A stretch of 64,000 nt of DNA from Golubevia sp. BC0850 (Eukaryota > Basidiomycota > Exobasidiomycetes > Golubeviales > Golubeviaceae), in assembly GCA_012976225.1 (NCBI GenBank), contig JAAVVG010000009.1, positions 620,001-684,000 of the forward strand. The letters are read 5' to 3'. Position 1 is the stretch's first letter; each line of letters opens with the position of its first letter. Made by a program: the position numbers and the translations under genes. This document shows, one piece after another, positions 23,253-33,694 of the stretch. Under the pieces are notes generated by a model that saw only the letters and a program-made list of their open reading frames with translations, had not been told where the DNA came from and made no database searches.

Positions 23253-26200
23253 TCACCCATGGTTAGATAGATCGAAAGGAGCTGAAAAGAAAGGAATCAA
23301 ATGGAACAACGTTAGAAAATGAAATGGTCCTCTCTCCTTTTCTTCTCTGCCTGCGTCACACTCACTGATCCAGCTCGAAAGATCTTCATTCACGACCTTC
23401 CCATCACCATTCCGCTTAGCCAACCTTCTTCTGACCTTGTCCTTCATTCTACCAAAAGTTCCCCTGTCTTCTTCATCCTCGTCATCGTCATCGTCGAAAA
23501 GTTCATAACCGTCTTGGTCTTGCTTTGCTTTCCCTTTCCCATTGAGACTCGAAGAAGACCCATCATTCGCAGATCCAGGTCTTCCATTTCCTTGGAGTTT
23601 CTCCTTTTCCTTCTGAGCCTTTCTGACCTTTGCGACATATCCTACGTCGTGTCTTTCGATAGCATGATGAAGATCTCTGGGAGAATGTCTCGCGATGTGG
23701 GAAGAAGTCGGACAGGCTGCAGAAGTTTGATGACCTCTGTGAAGATGTTGAGCTAGAGCTACCATTCCCATTGGAAGAGCTGGAGGTTCCCTAGGCAAGT
23801 AAAGTACCCTTCTAGCAGAACCTTTCGCTAGATAGGCCGAGTCCAGACTTCTAGATTCTCCTTTGAGGATGGATAGAAGATCTCCCTGTGGATTTGGATG
23901 TTGAGAAGAGGAAGTCGTCCCATCGAGGTTTGATCCCACAGGTCTCACCAGAGACAGACAGAGCGAAACATGAGCCACAGGTTTCGATTCCAATCTTGCT
24001 TTGGCTGCCGCAGCTGCAGCGCTGAGTCCGCTGTGTTCTCCAATTCCGTATCCAGTCTCGATCCTACTAGGAGTGACGAATTCCAGCTCTACCTTCAGTT
24101 TAGAATTCGAGCTACGAGCTCCACTCTTCTTGGCTGCTGCTGCAGCATCTGCTATCTCTTCAGGTCCGGCTTCTATCCTAGTGTTCCCGAACCAAGCAGC
24201 AGCTCTCAGGAGAGCCCTCCAACTCTGCGCCCTTAAAACGAAGTAAGAACCTCTTCCACCTACCCCGATCAGATTGGAAGGATCGGAGTCCAACGACTTT
24301 CCGTTCAGACGAGGGAGAGTGAGCTGAATCACGTTAGGGAAGCTCTGCTTTGCTGAGGGATCCGAAGTCGGCAGAGGAGATGAGGTGGAGCCTTCCTCGT
24401 CTGTTCTGGAACCATGTGGTTCAATGAAGAGATCTTTTGAGAACGGTACCCTTGAGTATCCAAAGTCGACTCCAGGTAAAGTTGTCTGCTTGAATCGATG
24501 CGCTTGATCTGAATCCGAGTTCGACGTCGGAATCGAGCTCTGCGTTTGAATAGATGGCGATGACGTGGATGGAGAAGGTGAAGGAGAAGGAGATTCGATG
24601 TGGTTTCCGCTGGCGCTCCCGTTCAATTGAGGCGTCGAAGGTCCAGCCGCTGCTGCTTCCACAGTTAGTTCCGGAAGCACTTTCTGAGCGATTGCGGGAC
24701 TTGGGAGTGGCGATGAAGCGGTGGGCGCTGTGGAGGAAATACTTGGTCTCGGAGATAGGGCTTGATCTTGACGAGAAGTTGAAGCTGAGCTGGAAGATCT
24801 GGAAGGGGTAGGAGTGGAAGAGCGTGCATCCGAGATAGACAACCTCGTAGGACGAGCTTCGTCTGCATTTTGCAGTACTCCGGAGATACTGGCCGGTCTG
24901 GAGGTCGAAGGACTTGGAGAGCCCTGCCGAGAGCTTGCTCTGGATCTGCCAGTTCCGTGCTGCACCCACATCTCGCTTTCGTCTAAATCGTCCTCCTCTC
25001 TCAGCTGAGCTTCGAAACTGCCTATATCGAGTATAGGACTCGCAGGTCTAGAAGAAGAAGGAGGCTCGTAGGCCGGTGGAGCTTCGGCGTGGTCTCCAAA
25101 CGGATCAGCTTCCTCTTCATCCGGAGAGCTGATGGTTGGAAGTGGACGATCGAGACGAGCCTCCGCAGCCTTGGAATGAGAATGGGGTTGACTGACTTGA
25201 GGTTGGAATTGAGATTGAGTAGACGATCCAGGAGTCGGGGGTAGAGGCAGCCTTTTGCGCTGGGTCGATTGAGAAGTTCTTGAATTTGAGGTGGCGTTGG
25301 CCCTGCCGGCTAGACTTGCTTCTTGAAACTGGAGAGATAGCTTGTATGCTTCGTCATGTCTGAGGTGATGCTCCCAGTAGGAAGCTTCGTCTCCATGACT
25401 ACTACTGTTGGCATCATTTCTCTGAAGTCCCATCAGCATAGCTCTTTCCTCACTGTCTCGTCTTCTCCATTCTTCCTCTTGTTCCCTTCTGCTCTCTTCC
25501 ATGACCATCCTTTCGATTTCCTTCATTCTCTCTTCTTCTGCTTCCAATCTTAATCTCTGTTCCTCTGCATCCCTCCTGCTTCTCTCTAGAACATCCTGTT
25601 CCTCACTGTTCTCTCTTCTCTGTCTGTCCTCGTCTCTCAGCGCTCCTTGTCTGCTCTCCTCCAAGATGATCCTTTCCTCCTCCTCCTTGAGCATGTTCCT
25701 CTCTTCATGCTCTCTCCTACTAGCTTCCATCACTTGAAGTAGCTCCTCTTCTTCTTGAGTTCTCCTTCTGATTGCCTCTTCTTCCTGTGAAGCGCTGAAA
25801 GCCAAGGCTTGTTGTTGCTCTTGAGATTCTTGTTGAGCCCTTCGAGCCGCGTCTTGCTCTGCAGTTGCTCTTGAAGCTGCTAGAGCTGCTTCATAATCTT
25901 GTCGGCAACCTGGACAATCATCATCATCATGCCCGGGTTGCCCATGAGCTTGCTGGGCTGCCGAGACAGAAGGTTGGTGGCTATTGGTCCTCCTCCGATT
26001 GAGACCTGGATCTAGACCTAGATGCTGTTGAGGAGATGAAGGCTGAGGGATCTGGGGTCGGTTGGCTGAAGTAGATTGGCGCCTGTAATGCGGTTGCTGA
26101 GTGAGTTGAGATTGGAGAGGTGGTAGACGGTGATGGCTGTTCGGAGGTGGTGGGATAGGAGCGTAGCTTGAGGAGTAAGGGTTTGGAAATTGATCTTGAT

Positions 26201-26519
26201 TATTGCTATGATGACTCGGAGATGATGGTGGATGAGATGCATGAGATGGAAATGCAGATGAAGATTGTTGAGGTTGATGAAATTGCGCATGGAGATGTTG
26301 AGCTGTCAGAGATGGAGTTCGATGAGGCGTGATAGGAGCAGCCGATTCCGTCGGCCAAGCAGGTTGAGGAGATAAGTTGATCGGAGAATAATTAAGCTGT
26401 TGATCTGGATAGTAACTCTGTGAATTCGGACTTGATTGAGGATAAGATGCGTACTGGGCGCTTCCACCACCATTCCCACTTGAGCTCCCAGCTGGTCTAC
26501 TTGGACGTCTGGAAGACAT
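23253..26519 (-). CDS. Coiled-coil protein with UIM-like repeats
   Basis: One long exon (23366-26519) and a short last exon (23253-23281) give 1060 residues. Residues 1-200 are Ser/Pro/Gln/His-rich. A small DDDDCPGCRQDYEAAL patch near 203 is followed by an Ala/Gln/Glu helical region. At about 245-365 the helix contains repeated short motifs of the form E-E-x-[LI]-x-x-x-E-[AE]-S-R-[RQ] (LLQVMEASRREHEE, IILEESRQ, DVLERSRRDAEE, MVMEESRREQEE). These resemble ubiquitin-interacting motifs in a row. A second half has Ser-rich linkers and a conserved-looking C-terminal domain (GRGSYFVLRAQSWRALLRAA; HVSLCLSLVRPVG; DLHHAIERHDVGYVAKVRK). Function unknown; ubiquitin binding is inference. The C-terminal join (donor GATCA|GTGAGT) yields WITPFDLSNHG and stop, but a different frame of the last exon also looks coding. 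Confidence 0.7.
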   Translation of the reverse strand: MSSRRPSRPAGSSSGNGGGSAQYASYPQSSPNSQSYYPDQQLNYSPINLSPQPAWPTESAAPITPHRTPSLTAQHLHAQFHQPQQSSSAFPSHASHPPSSPSHHSNNQDQFPNPYSSSYAPIPPPPNSHHRLPPLQSQLTQQPHYRRQSTSANRPQIPQPSSPQQHLGLDPGLNRRRTNSHQPSVSAAQQAHGQPGHDDDDCPGCRQDYEAALAASRATAEQDAARRAQQESQEQQQALAFSASQEEEAIRRRTQEEEELLQVMEASRREHEERNMLKEEEERIILEESRQGALRDEDRQRRENSEEQDVLERSRRDAEEQRLRLEAEEERMKEIERMVMEESRREQEEEWRRRDSEERAMLMGLQRNDANSSSHGDEASYWEHHLRHDEAYKLSLQFQEASLAGRANATSNSRTSQSTQRKRLPLPPTPGSSTQSQFQPQVSQPHSHSKAAEARLDRPLPTISSPDEEEADPFGDHAEAPPAYEPPSSSRPASPILDIGSFEAQLREEDDLDESEMWVQHGTGRSRASSRQGSPSPSTSRPASISGVLQNADEARPTRLSISDARSSTPTPSRSSSSASTSRQDQALSPRPSISSTAPTASSPLPSPAIAQKVLPELTVEAAAAGPSTPQLNGSASGNHIESPSPSPSPSTSSPSIQTQSSIPTSNSDSDQAHRFKQTTLPGVDFGYSRVPFSKDLFIEPHGSRTDEEGSTSSPLPTSDPSAKQSFPNVIQLTLPRLNGKSLDSDPSNLIGVGGRGSYFVLRAQSWRALLRAAAWFGNTRIEAGPEEIADAAAAAKKSGARSSNSKLKVELEFVTPSRIETGYGIGEHSGLSAAAAAAKARLESKPVAHVSLCLSLVRPVGSNLDGTTSSSQHPNPQGDLLSILKGESRSLDSAYLAKGSARRVLYLPREPPALPMGMVALAQHLHRGHQTSAACPTSSHIARHSPRDLHHAIERHDVGYVAKVRKAQKEKEKLQGNGRPGSANDGSSSSLNGKGKAKQDQDGYELFDDDDDEDEEDRGTFGRMKDKVRRRLAKRNGDGKVVNEDLSSWISECDAGREEKERGPFHFLTLFHLIPFFSAPFDLSNHG

Positions 26520-26927
26520 GGAATCCTAAAATTGAAAGAAGAGATACAATTTGATCAGGATCTGGACCTTGCTTGAGGTTTTCTAGGACCTCTCAAGGAG
26601 CAGCACCATCTGTCCATCTCTATCTGTGCATGCCCAATCTCAATCGGTCAGCCACTCACCTCTTTCAACCTCTCGCTTTTCCCTCTTCTCTTCTCTTGTT
26701 GTGTTTGTAGCGGGCTGTGTCGCCTGTTAGCTTGAATAAAAGCTTTGCGTCTAAAGGTGTGGTGGTGGTGTTCGAAGAAAGAATGATGGAGGACTCAACT
26801 CATTTTTGACTCCACCCACCATACTATAGCACAGCCACAGTCGGACTTCACTCGACGCTCCACTCTACGAATTCCAGATAGCTTGAACAGGTAAATTACA
26901 AGATACAAACGAGATGAGATAGCCGAA
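26520..26927. other. Intergenic, 408 bases
   Basis: Promoter and leader of the UIM-repeat gene and 3' end of the arrestin-like gene. No gene or repeat was recognised. Confidence 0.5.
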
Positions 26928-28678
26928 TCAAGAGGCAATAGTGGATGGTGGTGGTTGAGAAGAGGAGTCGTCGTAAGAAGGAAGTTGAAGTTCACCAGTC
27001 GAGAAGTCTTCCTGGCGTTCGAATGGAAAGAAAAAGGGAAAGGGAAAGAAAAAGGGAAAGGGAAAGAAAAAGAAAAACAAGTCGCTTTTAATCAGCAAAC
27101 ATCGACCTTCGGACGGGATAGAGCAGTAGGTATTGCCTTTCTGGAACTCATTACTCACCCTTGCCAACATAAACTCATTTCCCAAGATCAGTCTCTCCTT
27201 CGAAATCACAGAATCACCATTTAGAATCTCCAGATCAACCTCAACCTGAATAGAATGTTCAAAGAACACAGTAGTCCTAACTTTCTTCGGCGTGGAAGGT
27301 TGAATGACATCCCCTCCTTTTGAGAAGTCTACGTTCCTAGTCAACATATAAGCCTTATTACTCTTCTTAATAATCGAATCAGGATCTACCGAGAAACCTG
27401 ATGTCTGAAGATTAGAACCCGACTTTGGAAATCGCGAGATCGATTGAGATTGTGACTGTGAGGTTGGAAGACTTGACAAGTCGTCTTCATCAAAAGTGGT
27501 TGAGTCAAATAGAATGTTAGAAGTAGAATTATAGCCTGAATCTTGTTCTGATGAAATTGTTGAAGTTGAGGTAGAATGTGGATCTAGAAATTGAAGATCT
27601 AAAGCGGAGTCTGGATCTGCTTCATCTGCTTTTTCATATTTCAGAACTTGTTGTTGGTCTGAAGACCGCAGGTTCCCGTCTGTTCATAGATTGAAGAACA
27701 ATTCGAAGACATCAGTGCGAGTTTCGTTTGGAATGAGCCCTGCTTTGATGGGAGGAGAGACTCACGAATTGATTTGACATTCGCCAACTGGATCAAAATG
27801 ACTTTCAGCATCCCGATCCTGATAGAGGTCGGATTCATCTGGCTGTCGTTTTGATTTTCTGAGTCTTGAAGAGTAAATTTGATGGAAAGATCAAAGCATC
27901 CTCCAAGCCTCGCATTTGGCACTTGACCTCTGGCCACTACTTCCAACGCCTCAGGTAAGGGTGCTAGAGGAAAGAGCCGGAGATCCAGTAGATTGGTCTC
28001 GTTCATCGGATCTTTTGTAGGACTAAGATTGAGAAAAGGAGAGAGCAAGACGGTGAGAGGATGGCCAAATGCGAGGCATAAGTCGAGGACTCCAGGTGAT
28101 GAACTCACTGGGCGTGGATCAAGACTTCTTGCCTGGCATTCCAGGTCCTAGAGCTTTTGAACCAAGATTTCGGAGATGATTCCAGACAGGAGAGAACGAG
28201 CTCATAATCAACAGATTGGAAAGAGTTGTCTTGACTCGGCGGGAGTTCGTGAGGGACTCGAAGTAGGAAGGAGAATCTGTAGAATAACGTCTTAAAGTCA
28301 GCGTGAAAATGGTTTTTCTAAGTAGGAAAATCGAATGACTCACAAATGAGGTCCTTTTTGTAGCTCCTTTTCCGTTGAAACGTTACCACCATGAAACATA
28401 AAGATGATCTGACCTTCTTCTTCGAAGAAGACCTTCTTTCCCAATTTGATGTCCTTATGGAGTTGTAATGAGCCGTTCCCAGATGGTTTGGCTAAGAAAT
28501 ACCGCTCTTCGGAAGTTCCTCGGAAGTTCAATTTGAAGGAAGAGAGAGAAACACCAGATTCTGGGAGAACGTCGAAAGAAAGAAAACCTTCGATGAGAAG
28601 ACTTGAGGATGGATCTGGAAAGGCCATAACCTTGGTGATGTACTTCGTTTTCGAGCACTGAATCTTGAAATTCTCCAT
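26928..28678 (-). CDS. Arrestin-domain (alpha-arrestin-like) protein
   Basis: Five exons (28344-28678, 28109-28276, 27766-28022, 27159-27679, 26928-27011) join in phase to 454 residues. The N-terminal part shows the arrestin N fold: SLLIEGFLSFDVLPESGVS, SFKLNFRGTSEERYF, EEGQIIFMFHG, then the hallmark FSFLLRVPHELPPS and VDYELVLSC. The middle exons look like the arrestin C domain (RLGGCFDLSIKFTLQD, MLKVILIQLANV). The C-terminus ends with ELQLPSYDDSSS, a PY-like motif that could bind WW domains of a Rsp5-type ubiquitin ligase. Alpha-arrestins are adaptors that direct such ligases to membrane transporters for endocytosis. Ortholog not determined (LDB19/ART1-like or Rgp1-like alternatives). It is divergent from the adaptin-binding gene with 135 bases between ATGs. 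Confidence 0.75.
27018..27085 (-). repeat. CCCTTT/TTTCTTT repeat in the last arrestin intron
   Basis: On the plus strand, units of the type GGGAAAGGGAAAGAAAAA recur about two and a half times. On the gene strand this is a C/T tract just upstream of the acceptor CGCCAG|GAAGAC of the last exon. Confidence 0.8.
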
Positions 28679-28813
28679 CCTTCCAAGCTGTTTTCGCTTT
28701 TATGATGGTGTTGTGAAGAAGCAGAATGATTGACTTTTCTTTCTTCCTTCTCTTCTTCTCGGAACTATAGCACGTAAATTACCATACTACCAAAAGAGCT
28801 TTAACAAGACCAA

Positions 28814-31035
28814 ATGGACGATTCATTTGATAGACAATCTAGGATCCTAGTTCTATCCAAGTCTTCTAATCCGTCTAATCGCATCGAAACTCTGAATCTG
28901 GTCCAATGTGAGTTGCCTGTGTCTTGTCTCTTTGTCCCTTGCCTTCTCTCGCTCACAATCTCTTTCCCTTGCTCTCATCTACCAGCCATAATCGAAGTAT
29001 CTGGACAATTCACTGGTAAATCGAAGCAGACGGACCCAGCTATCCCGACAGAACAAGAACAAGATCAAGATGGTGCTACTTCGTTCAACGTTTCAATCCC
29101 TTCTTCTTCAACGCAATCCAACTTTTCGCAGCCCATTCCTTGGAAGATATCAAACCGATACTATTCAGCCGACGTTCACTTTCTGTGCAAGTCTCTTCCA
29201 CCTTTCATCTCTGGAGTCGATCAAAAGAAGAAGCAACCAAGAACCTTAGCTGAAAATCGTGCTCTTAGAGAAGCTGCTAAGAAAGCTCAGCAGAGACAGT
29301 CAGACAGTGAAAGCAAGAACGTATTCGAAGCTTTGAGTTCCAATAGAGTCAAACCTGATGCCGTCAGGTTAGCCAAAGAGAGCGAGGAAGTCAAGGCTTT
29401 CGAAACGGAAGTCGAAGCTGTACCTGCTGTGGTTTTGGTGGTCAGACGAGACGAGGTGAGTCCCGAAAGTGAAAAATCGATCACTTTCGCTCAAAAGACA
29501 AATGATAGATTGCATCGCGTTGGTCGCTGACGCACTTGAACTTCCTTCTCCTCCAGTCTCTGCAAGCCCATCGAGATCTGCTAGCCAAGATCTCGCCCAC
29601 TCTGTTTGGTTTCGATCTAGAGGTTTCTCTCGTCGTGGGGCTTTCAGCATCTCTCAAAGTCTCTGATTCGATGCCGTCTTCTCATCAAGGATCAACTTCT
29701 TCAGCCCTTCTTCCAACTATAGAAGATCTTGTCACCCTCTACGCAGAATCAGGCTGGGAGTACATTAACCTCTCTTCAGATCTTGAAGACTTGGATTCGG
29801 AGCCTCAGGAAGATCTCAACTCTTTCTTGGACGAAGATCAGGAGATGGAAATCACTCAAGATGCGAGGGAGCTAGGAATCGACAGAGATACTTTGGCATT
29901 CGCTAGGAGACCTTCCCTCCCCGAAGCGGAGGCTGGAGATAAAGAGGAGACTGGAATAGATCGGATAAAGGAAGCCCTGGAAACATATATGTGGCCCAAT
30001 TTAGAAAGGAAAGATGATAGAGCTGGAAGAGAGGAGAGAAGATTCGGTGGAAGCGAAGATGGTGAAGTGGAATCCGTGAAGCGAAGACTGCCTCTGGATC
30101 TAGGGGCGACGGGTTTTTCCGATTGGAAATTATCAATCCCGGAAGATCAAGAAGATCAAGAAGTAAATGACTCCAACAATACTACGATGTCCCCGGCCCC
30201 AAGTACCCAGCCAGAAAGTGCAGACGAAGCTTTAGCCAAAGCGTTCCTCGCAAGATTAGGTCTGGGTCAAGATGAATCAACTTCTCAACTACCGCCAGAA
30301 ATGAGCTCTTCCTTCGGTTTCGGAACTCAGGAAGAAGAAGAAGCTCTCAGGTCTGGTGCTTTGAAACCTCCGGCTCCGAACGCAAAGTCATGGAAGGAAT
30401 TGGAAGATTTCTTGGAGGATCAAGACCCTGATTGGCCAGGCGGATCGTTGGACAGCAAAGGCAAGAAGGAGGTCGATCTCAGTGACCTTGATCGGGATCT
30501 TTTCGCGGAACTTGCCTTTGAGGCTAAGGAAAGAGAGAGAGAAGGCAAAGGTGGAGACCCAAATGATGACGAAAGAGCTTGGACTGTTCGGCCTTCCAAG
30601 GGAACTACCTACGGCACTATCTCGAGTGTACAGCCAAATCAGTCCTCAACATCAACTTCAGACAGTGCGACAGCTTTTGAAGACGATTTCTCAGACTTCG
30701 TCTCAGCTCCTCAATCATCAACGTCAGCAGACTTTCCTTCCTCGTCAGAGGATTTCCCTACTCGATCCGAGATTTTAGCTACCCACGCTTCGATCTTCGG
30801 GCCTCTATCTGCATCCAAATTCAAGTCGAAAGCTGCTCGATCGGACAAGAATGAAGATGGAGACTCACAAGGCACTTCTGCTGAAGAAGGACTCGAGTTT
30901 GGACAGGCTATGATGGCAATCCAAGCTCACGCTGAACGAGTGAGATCTATTCAAGACCCGGAGAAACGAAGGAAGGAGGCTGCTAGAGTGGCTTTGGCTT
31001 TCGGGATGGGGCTGGAAGTTGACGACGAAGAGTAA
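28814..31035 (+). CDS. IRC6: Alpha/gamma-adaptin-binding protein (IRC6/AAGAB type)
   Basis: Three exons (28814-28907, 28986-29455, 29557-31035) give 680 residues. The N-terminal part has the pattern of the divergent Rab-like domain of p34/AAGAB: RILVLSKSSNPSNRIETLNL, a beta strand AVPAVVLVVRRDE, then LQAHRDLLAKISPTLFGFDL. The conserved C-terminal core follows (TLYAESGWEYINLSSD), with acidic linkers and a short C-terminal helix (QAMMAIQAHAERVRSIQDPE). AAGAB/Irc6 proteins bind AP-1 and AP-2 adaptins and assist clathrin adaptor assembly. The typical nucleotide-binding residues are not obvious, as expected for this family. Phases are 1 and 0; both donors are GTGAGT. The sequence between the Rab-like part and the tail is unusually long. 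Confidence 0.75.
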
Positions 31036-31478
31036 ATGATGGTGGTCTCCCTTTCTGATTTGATTCCATCTCACTGTAATTTATGTATCATTTTTTCAGA
31101 ATAGAGTTCAAGTGAATCCCACGTGGACTCTGAAAAGCACGTTCGAGCTGAGAAAGTTTTGGATTGCGAGAAGAAAATTCCTTTACGTGTCCTTTACGTG
31201 TCCTTTACTTTGAGGTAAGAAGTGTTGGAAGATATCAGGAGAAAGGGTTGAAAGAAACAAAGAACAAAAGAAACAAGAGGGTGATAGAAACAAGTACAGA
31301 GAAATTAAGAAAGTGAACAAATGGATGGAAAAAAAGGAGAGAAAAGGGAGTCGGCGGATGATAAAGTTACAAGGATGAGTGAATGGACTCTGAAAAGGTG
31401 AAGCATTGAATGGAGTGGCAATGAAAATTTTGAAGAGCTAGGGAACACATGTCATGAAAGAAGAATGGAGGGAAAAGT
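31036..31478. other. Intergenic, 443 bases, small tandem repeat
   Basis: Convergent 3' ends. The string GTGTCCTTTAC occurs twice in tandem, with a further partial copy, at about 31183-31211. No gene was seen. Confidence 0.5.
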
Positions 31479-32399
31479 TCAAGAGAGGAGGGGAGAGGGA
31501 GAAGCTTGCGAAGAAAGACACATCAACTCGTACTCTTTCCACCTCTGTTGTTCTTCGGAGAGGAGCTTGTTGGGAGGCGCTTCAGAGAACGGAGAGACCA
31601 TTGGTAATTCCGCTGACTCGAGTTCAGAGATTCGACTCTTGAAATCGATGTGACGGAAAGAAACGAGAGTTGGAGTCCTTGCCCCGGATGAGTTTGGAGT
31701 GGCTGATCCCGATGAGCATGCTTCTGAGTTGCAATCACTTAGGGCTGGTGTCGATGGTGATATAGATTCCTCCAAGTCCGTTACCGAGTCGAAGTTGAGT
31801 AGTCCTGAGAAAGAGCCTCGATCCAAATCCATCTCCTCTGACGATGATCCTAAGACGTGCCCGCAGCCGCAGTCATCCGAGATTGACCCTGAAGTAGGAA
31901 ATGGGACGGTGACTTGTTTTCTTGGGGATCGAGGGCTTGATCTTGCTAGGATTGGAGGCGTGGTGGCGTGAACGCTGACGTTGACGGGAGAAGGCATCCG
32001 ACGAGCTGATCGGATTTCGCTGGTGCTCTTGACCGATATCTGATCTAGATAGGAGCTCCAGTCGATTGGGAAGCTTAGAAGTGCGTCCAGAGGCAGGTCT
32101 CTCGAGGAGACAGCCTGGAACAGCAGCGGTCTGGAAGTCTTCAGCGTTCCACATCGACGATGAGCTGAGGAGCTCGAAGTTGACATGGTTGCGTCCTCGG
32201 AATTTCTGGTGGAGATAGAAAGGGTTGAAAACAGGTGGATGATACACAGCAAAGAGTCAGTGAGGCTCAGAGGAGGTGTACCGGTGAGGGCAAGGCGGAG
32301 GAAGAAGTGGACGAGTTGAGAAAGGAAAAAAACTCACATCTTGTAGTTCGTACTGATTCTGCCTTCGAGCGGAAGATCAAAGGTGAAAGTATTTTCCAT
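31479..32399 (-). CDS. Ser-rich protein of unknown function
   Basis: Two exons (32338-32399 and 31479-32205) join in phase to 262 residues. The first exon (MENTFTFDLPLEGRISTNYK) was found by its donor AAGAT|GTGAGT, which matches the acceptor CACCAG and removes an in-frame break. The protein is Ser/Pro-rich with several S/T-P sites (SPSTPALSD, RSSPRSPRK), as in disordered substrates of proline-directed kinases. It ends in a charged helix EEQQRWKEYELMC. No family was recognised. It lies between two divergently or tandemly arranged genes and has a long (about 1.3 kb) upstream region before the 3' end of LONP2. Confidence 0.6.
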
Positions 32400-33694
32400 A
32401 GAATAGGTTAAAAACGAAGTGCAAAAGGGAAAAGGATGGGATTAAGAAGAAAGAAGAGAGATCTAAAAAGCGATTGGGCCTTGGGAGAGAGAAGAGAAGG
32501 ACTTCCCCTTCTTATAGCAGATCATTGGAAAAGACGTCTTCGGGGAATTCTTTTGAAAAAGAGATTTACGGTGATCGGACTGTGGGCTTTTGAGATCAAG
32601 GGAGGCACGCAAGGGCTGCGATTGGACCTCCCCAACCCTCCTGTGAATTTAATTTGACCCTCTCCTAAACAGCCACAATTTCGCCCTGAATGTCCGTAAG
32701 ATGACCTATCTAAATTTGGAGAAGGAATGACTGAAAGTGAAAGCGGAAAGTGAGAGGGATCTTATGAACGTCATCGCGCAGCTGAGTCTGAATCGTAGAA
32801 ATTCGTGATCTTCGCAAAGTTTTTTCTCTTGCTTGGGAGCCCTCGAAGCACCATCCTCTACTTTGCTTTCATCCTAGGAAATATCACTTGAAAGTCGTAT
32901 AATGTATACTTATGACTTGTTCAGGAAGTTGCTCGAGGGAGGCCTCTTCCAGGGCACGTGAGGTTCTCTGTTCCACGATCACCCGGAAGCAAAGTTTCCA
33001 TGTCCATTTTCACCTCAGCTTCAACCGTTGTAGCCTTCTCGTGGAAGGTCGCCTGAAGTCGAACTCCGTGTGAGAGAAAAATTTCGAGATGTTTTACAAG
33101 ACATCGGCCGTGGCTCACAATTTTGCCACCACTCATGTAAATTGTCACAATGAAAACTTGAATTTTGAGAAGATCAACCTCTGTGACCGCCTCAGCCGCA
33201 GGGATAGAAGGTGGGGGCGTGGGAGTGTCCCGCTGGGTACGTGCTTTTTCAGACCCAGAGATGATTGGAAATCCTTACTTTGTGTCACTTCCAGTTGTCG
33301 TCATCTTTCTGGTCTTCCAGACTCAAACACACCTGACAGGTCAGGTCATGCATAGGGTAGTTTGAATGAATTGAAGCAGCAGTGGATAGGTACAACAAAA
33401 AAGGGCGACGGGTGGCGAGAGAACGAGAAGATGGGACAACAGAGATTAAACAGGTGATTTCTATCAACAGCGGTTTTGCGTTTGTTTTAATTAACAAGGC
33501 AAAGAGAATCAGAATCGTGTATGTGCTGAGTTATTAAAGAGGCGTGGGCTGGAAGTGAAACGTTTGAGATCTGCTTTCGGAAGTGGTTCTCCCTCTCCTC
33601 CGAGAACATGATCTACAGTCTGGACGTGTAATAGACTGAGCTTGAAGAGTCGAGGAAGCATAAGAAGGTTGACAACGATGGAGCGACGAGGAGT
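32400..33694. other. Intergenic, 1.3 kb, one weak open frame
   Basis: The upstream region of the Ser-rich gene and the 3' end of LONP2. A minus-strand frame is open from 33274 to a stop at 32921 (GVRLQATFHEKATTVEAEV and TPTPPPSIPAAEAV within it). It has only a late ATG at 33148 and no matching exon, so I do not call it a gene. No repeat or RNA gene was seen. Confidence 0.45.
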
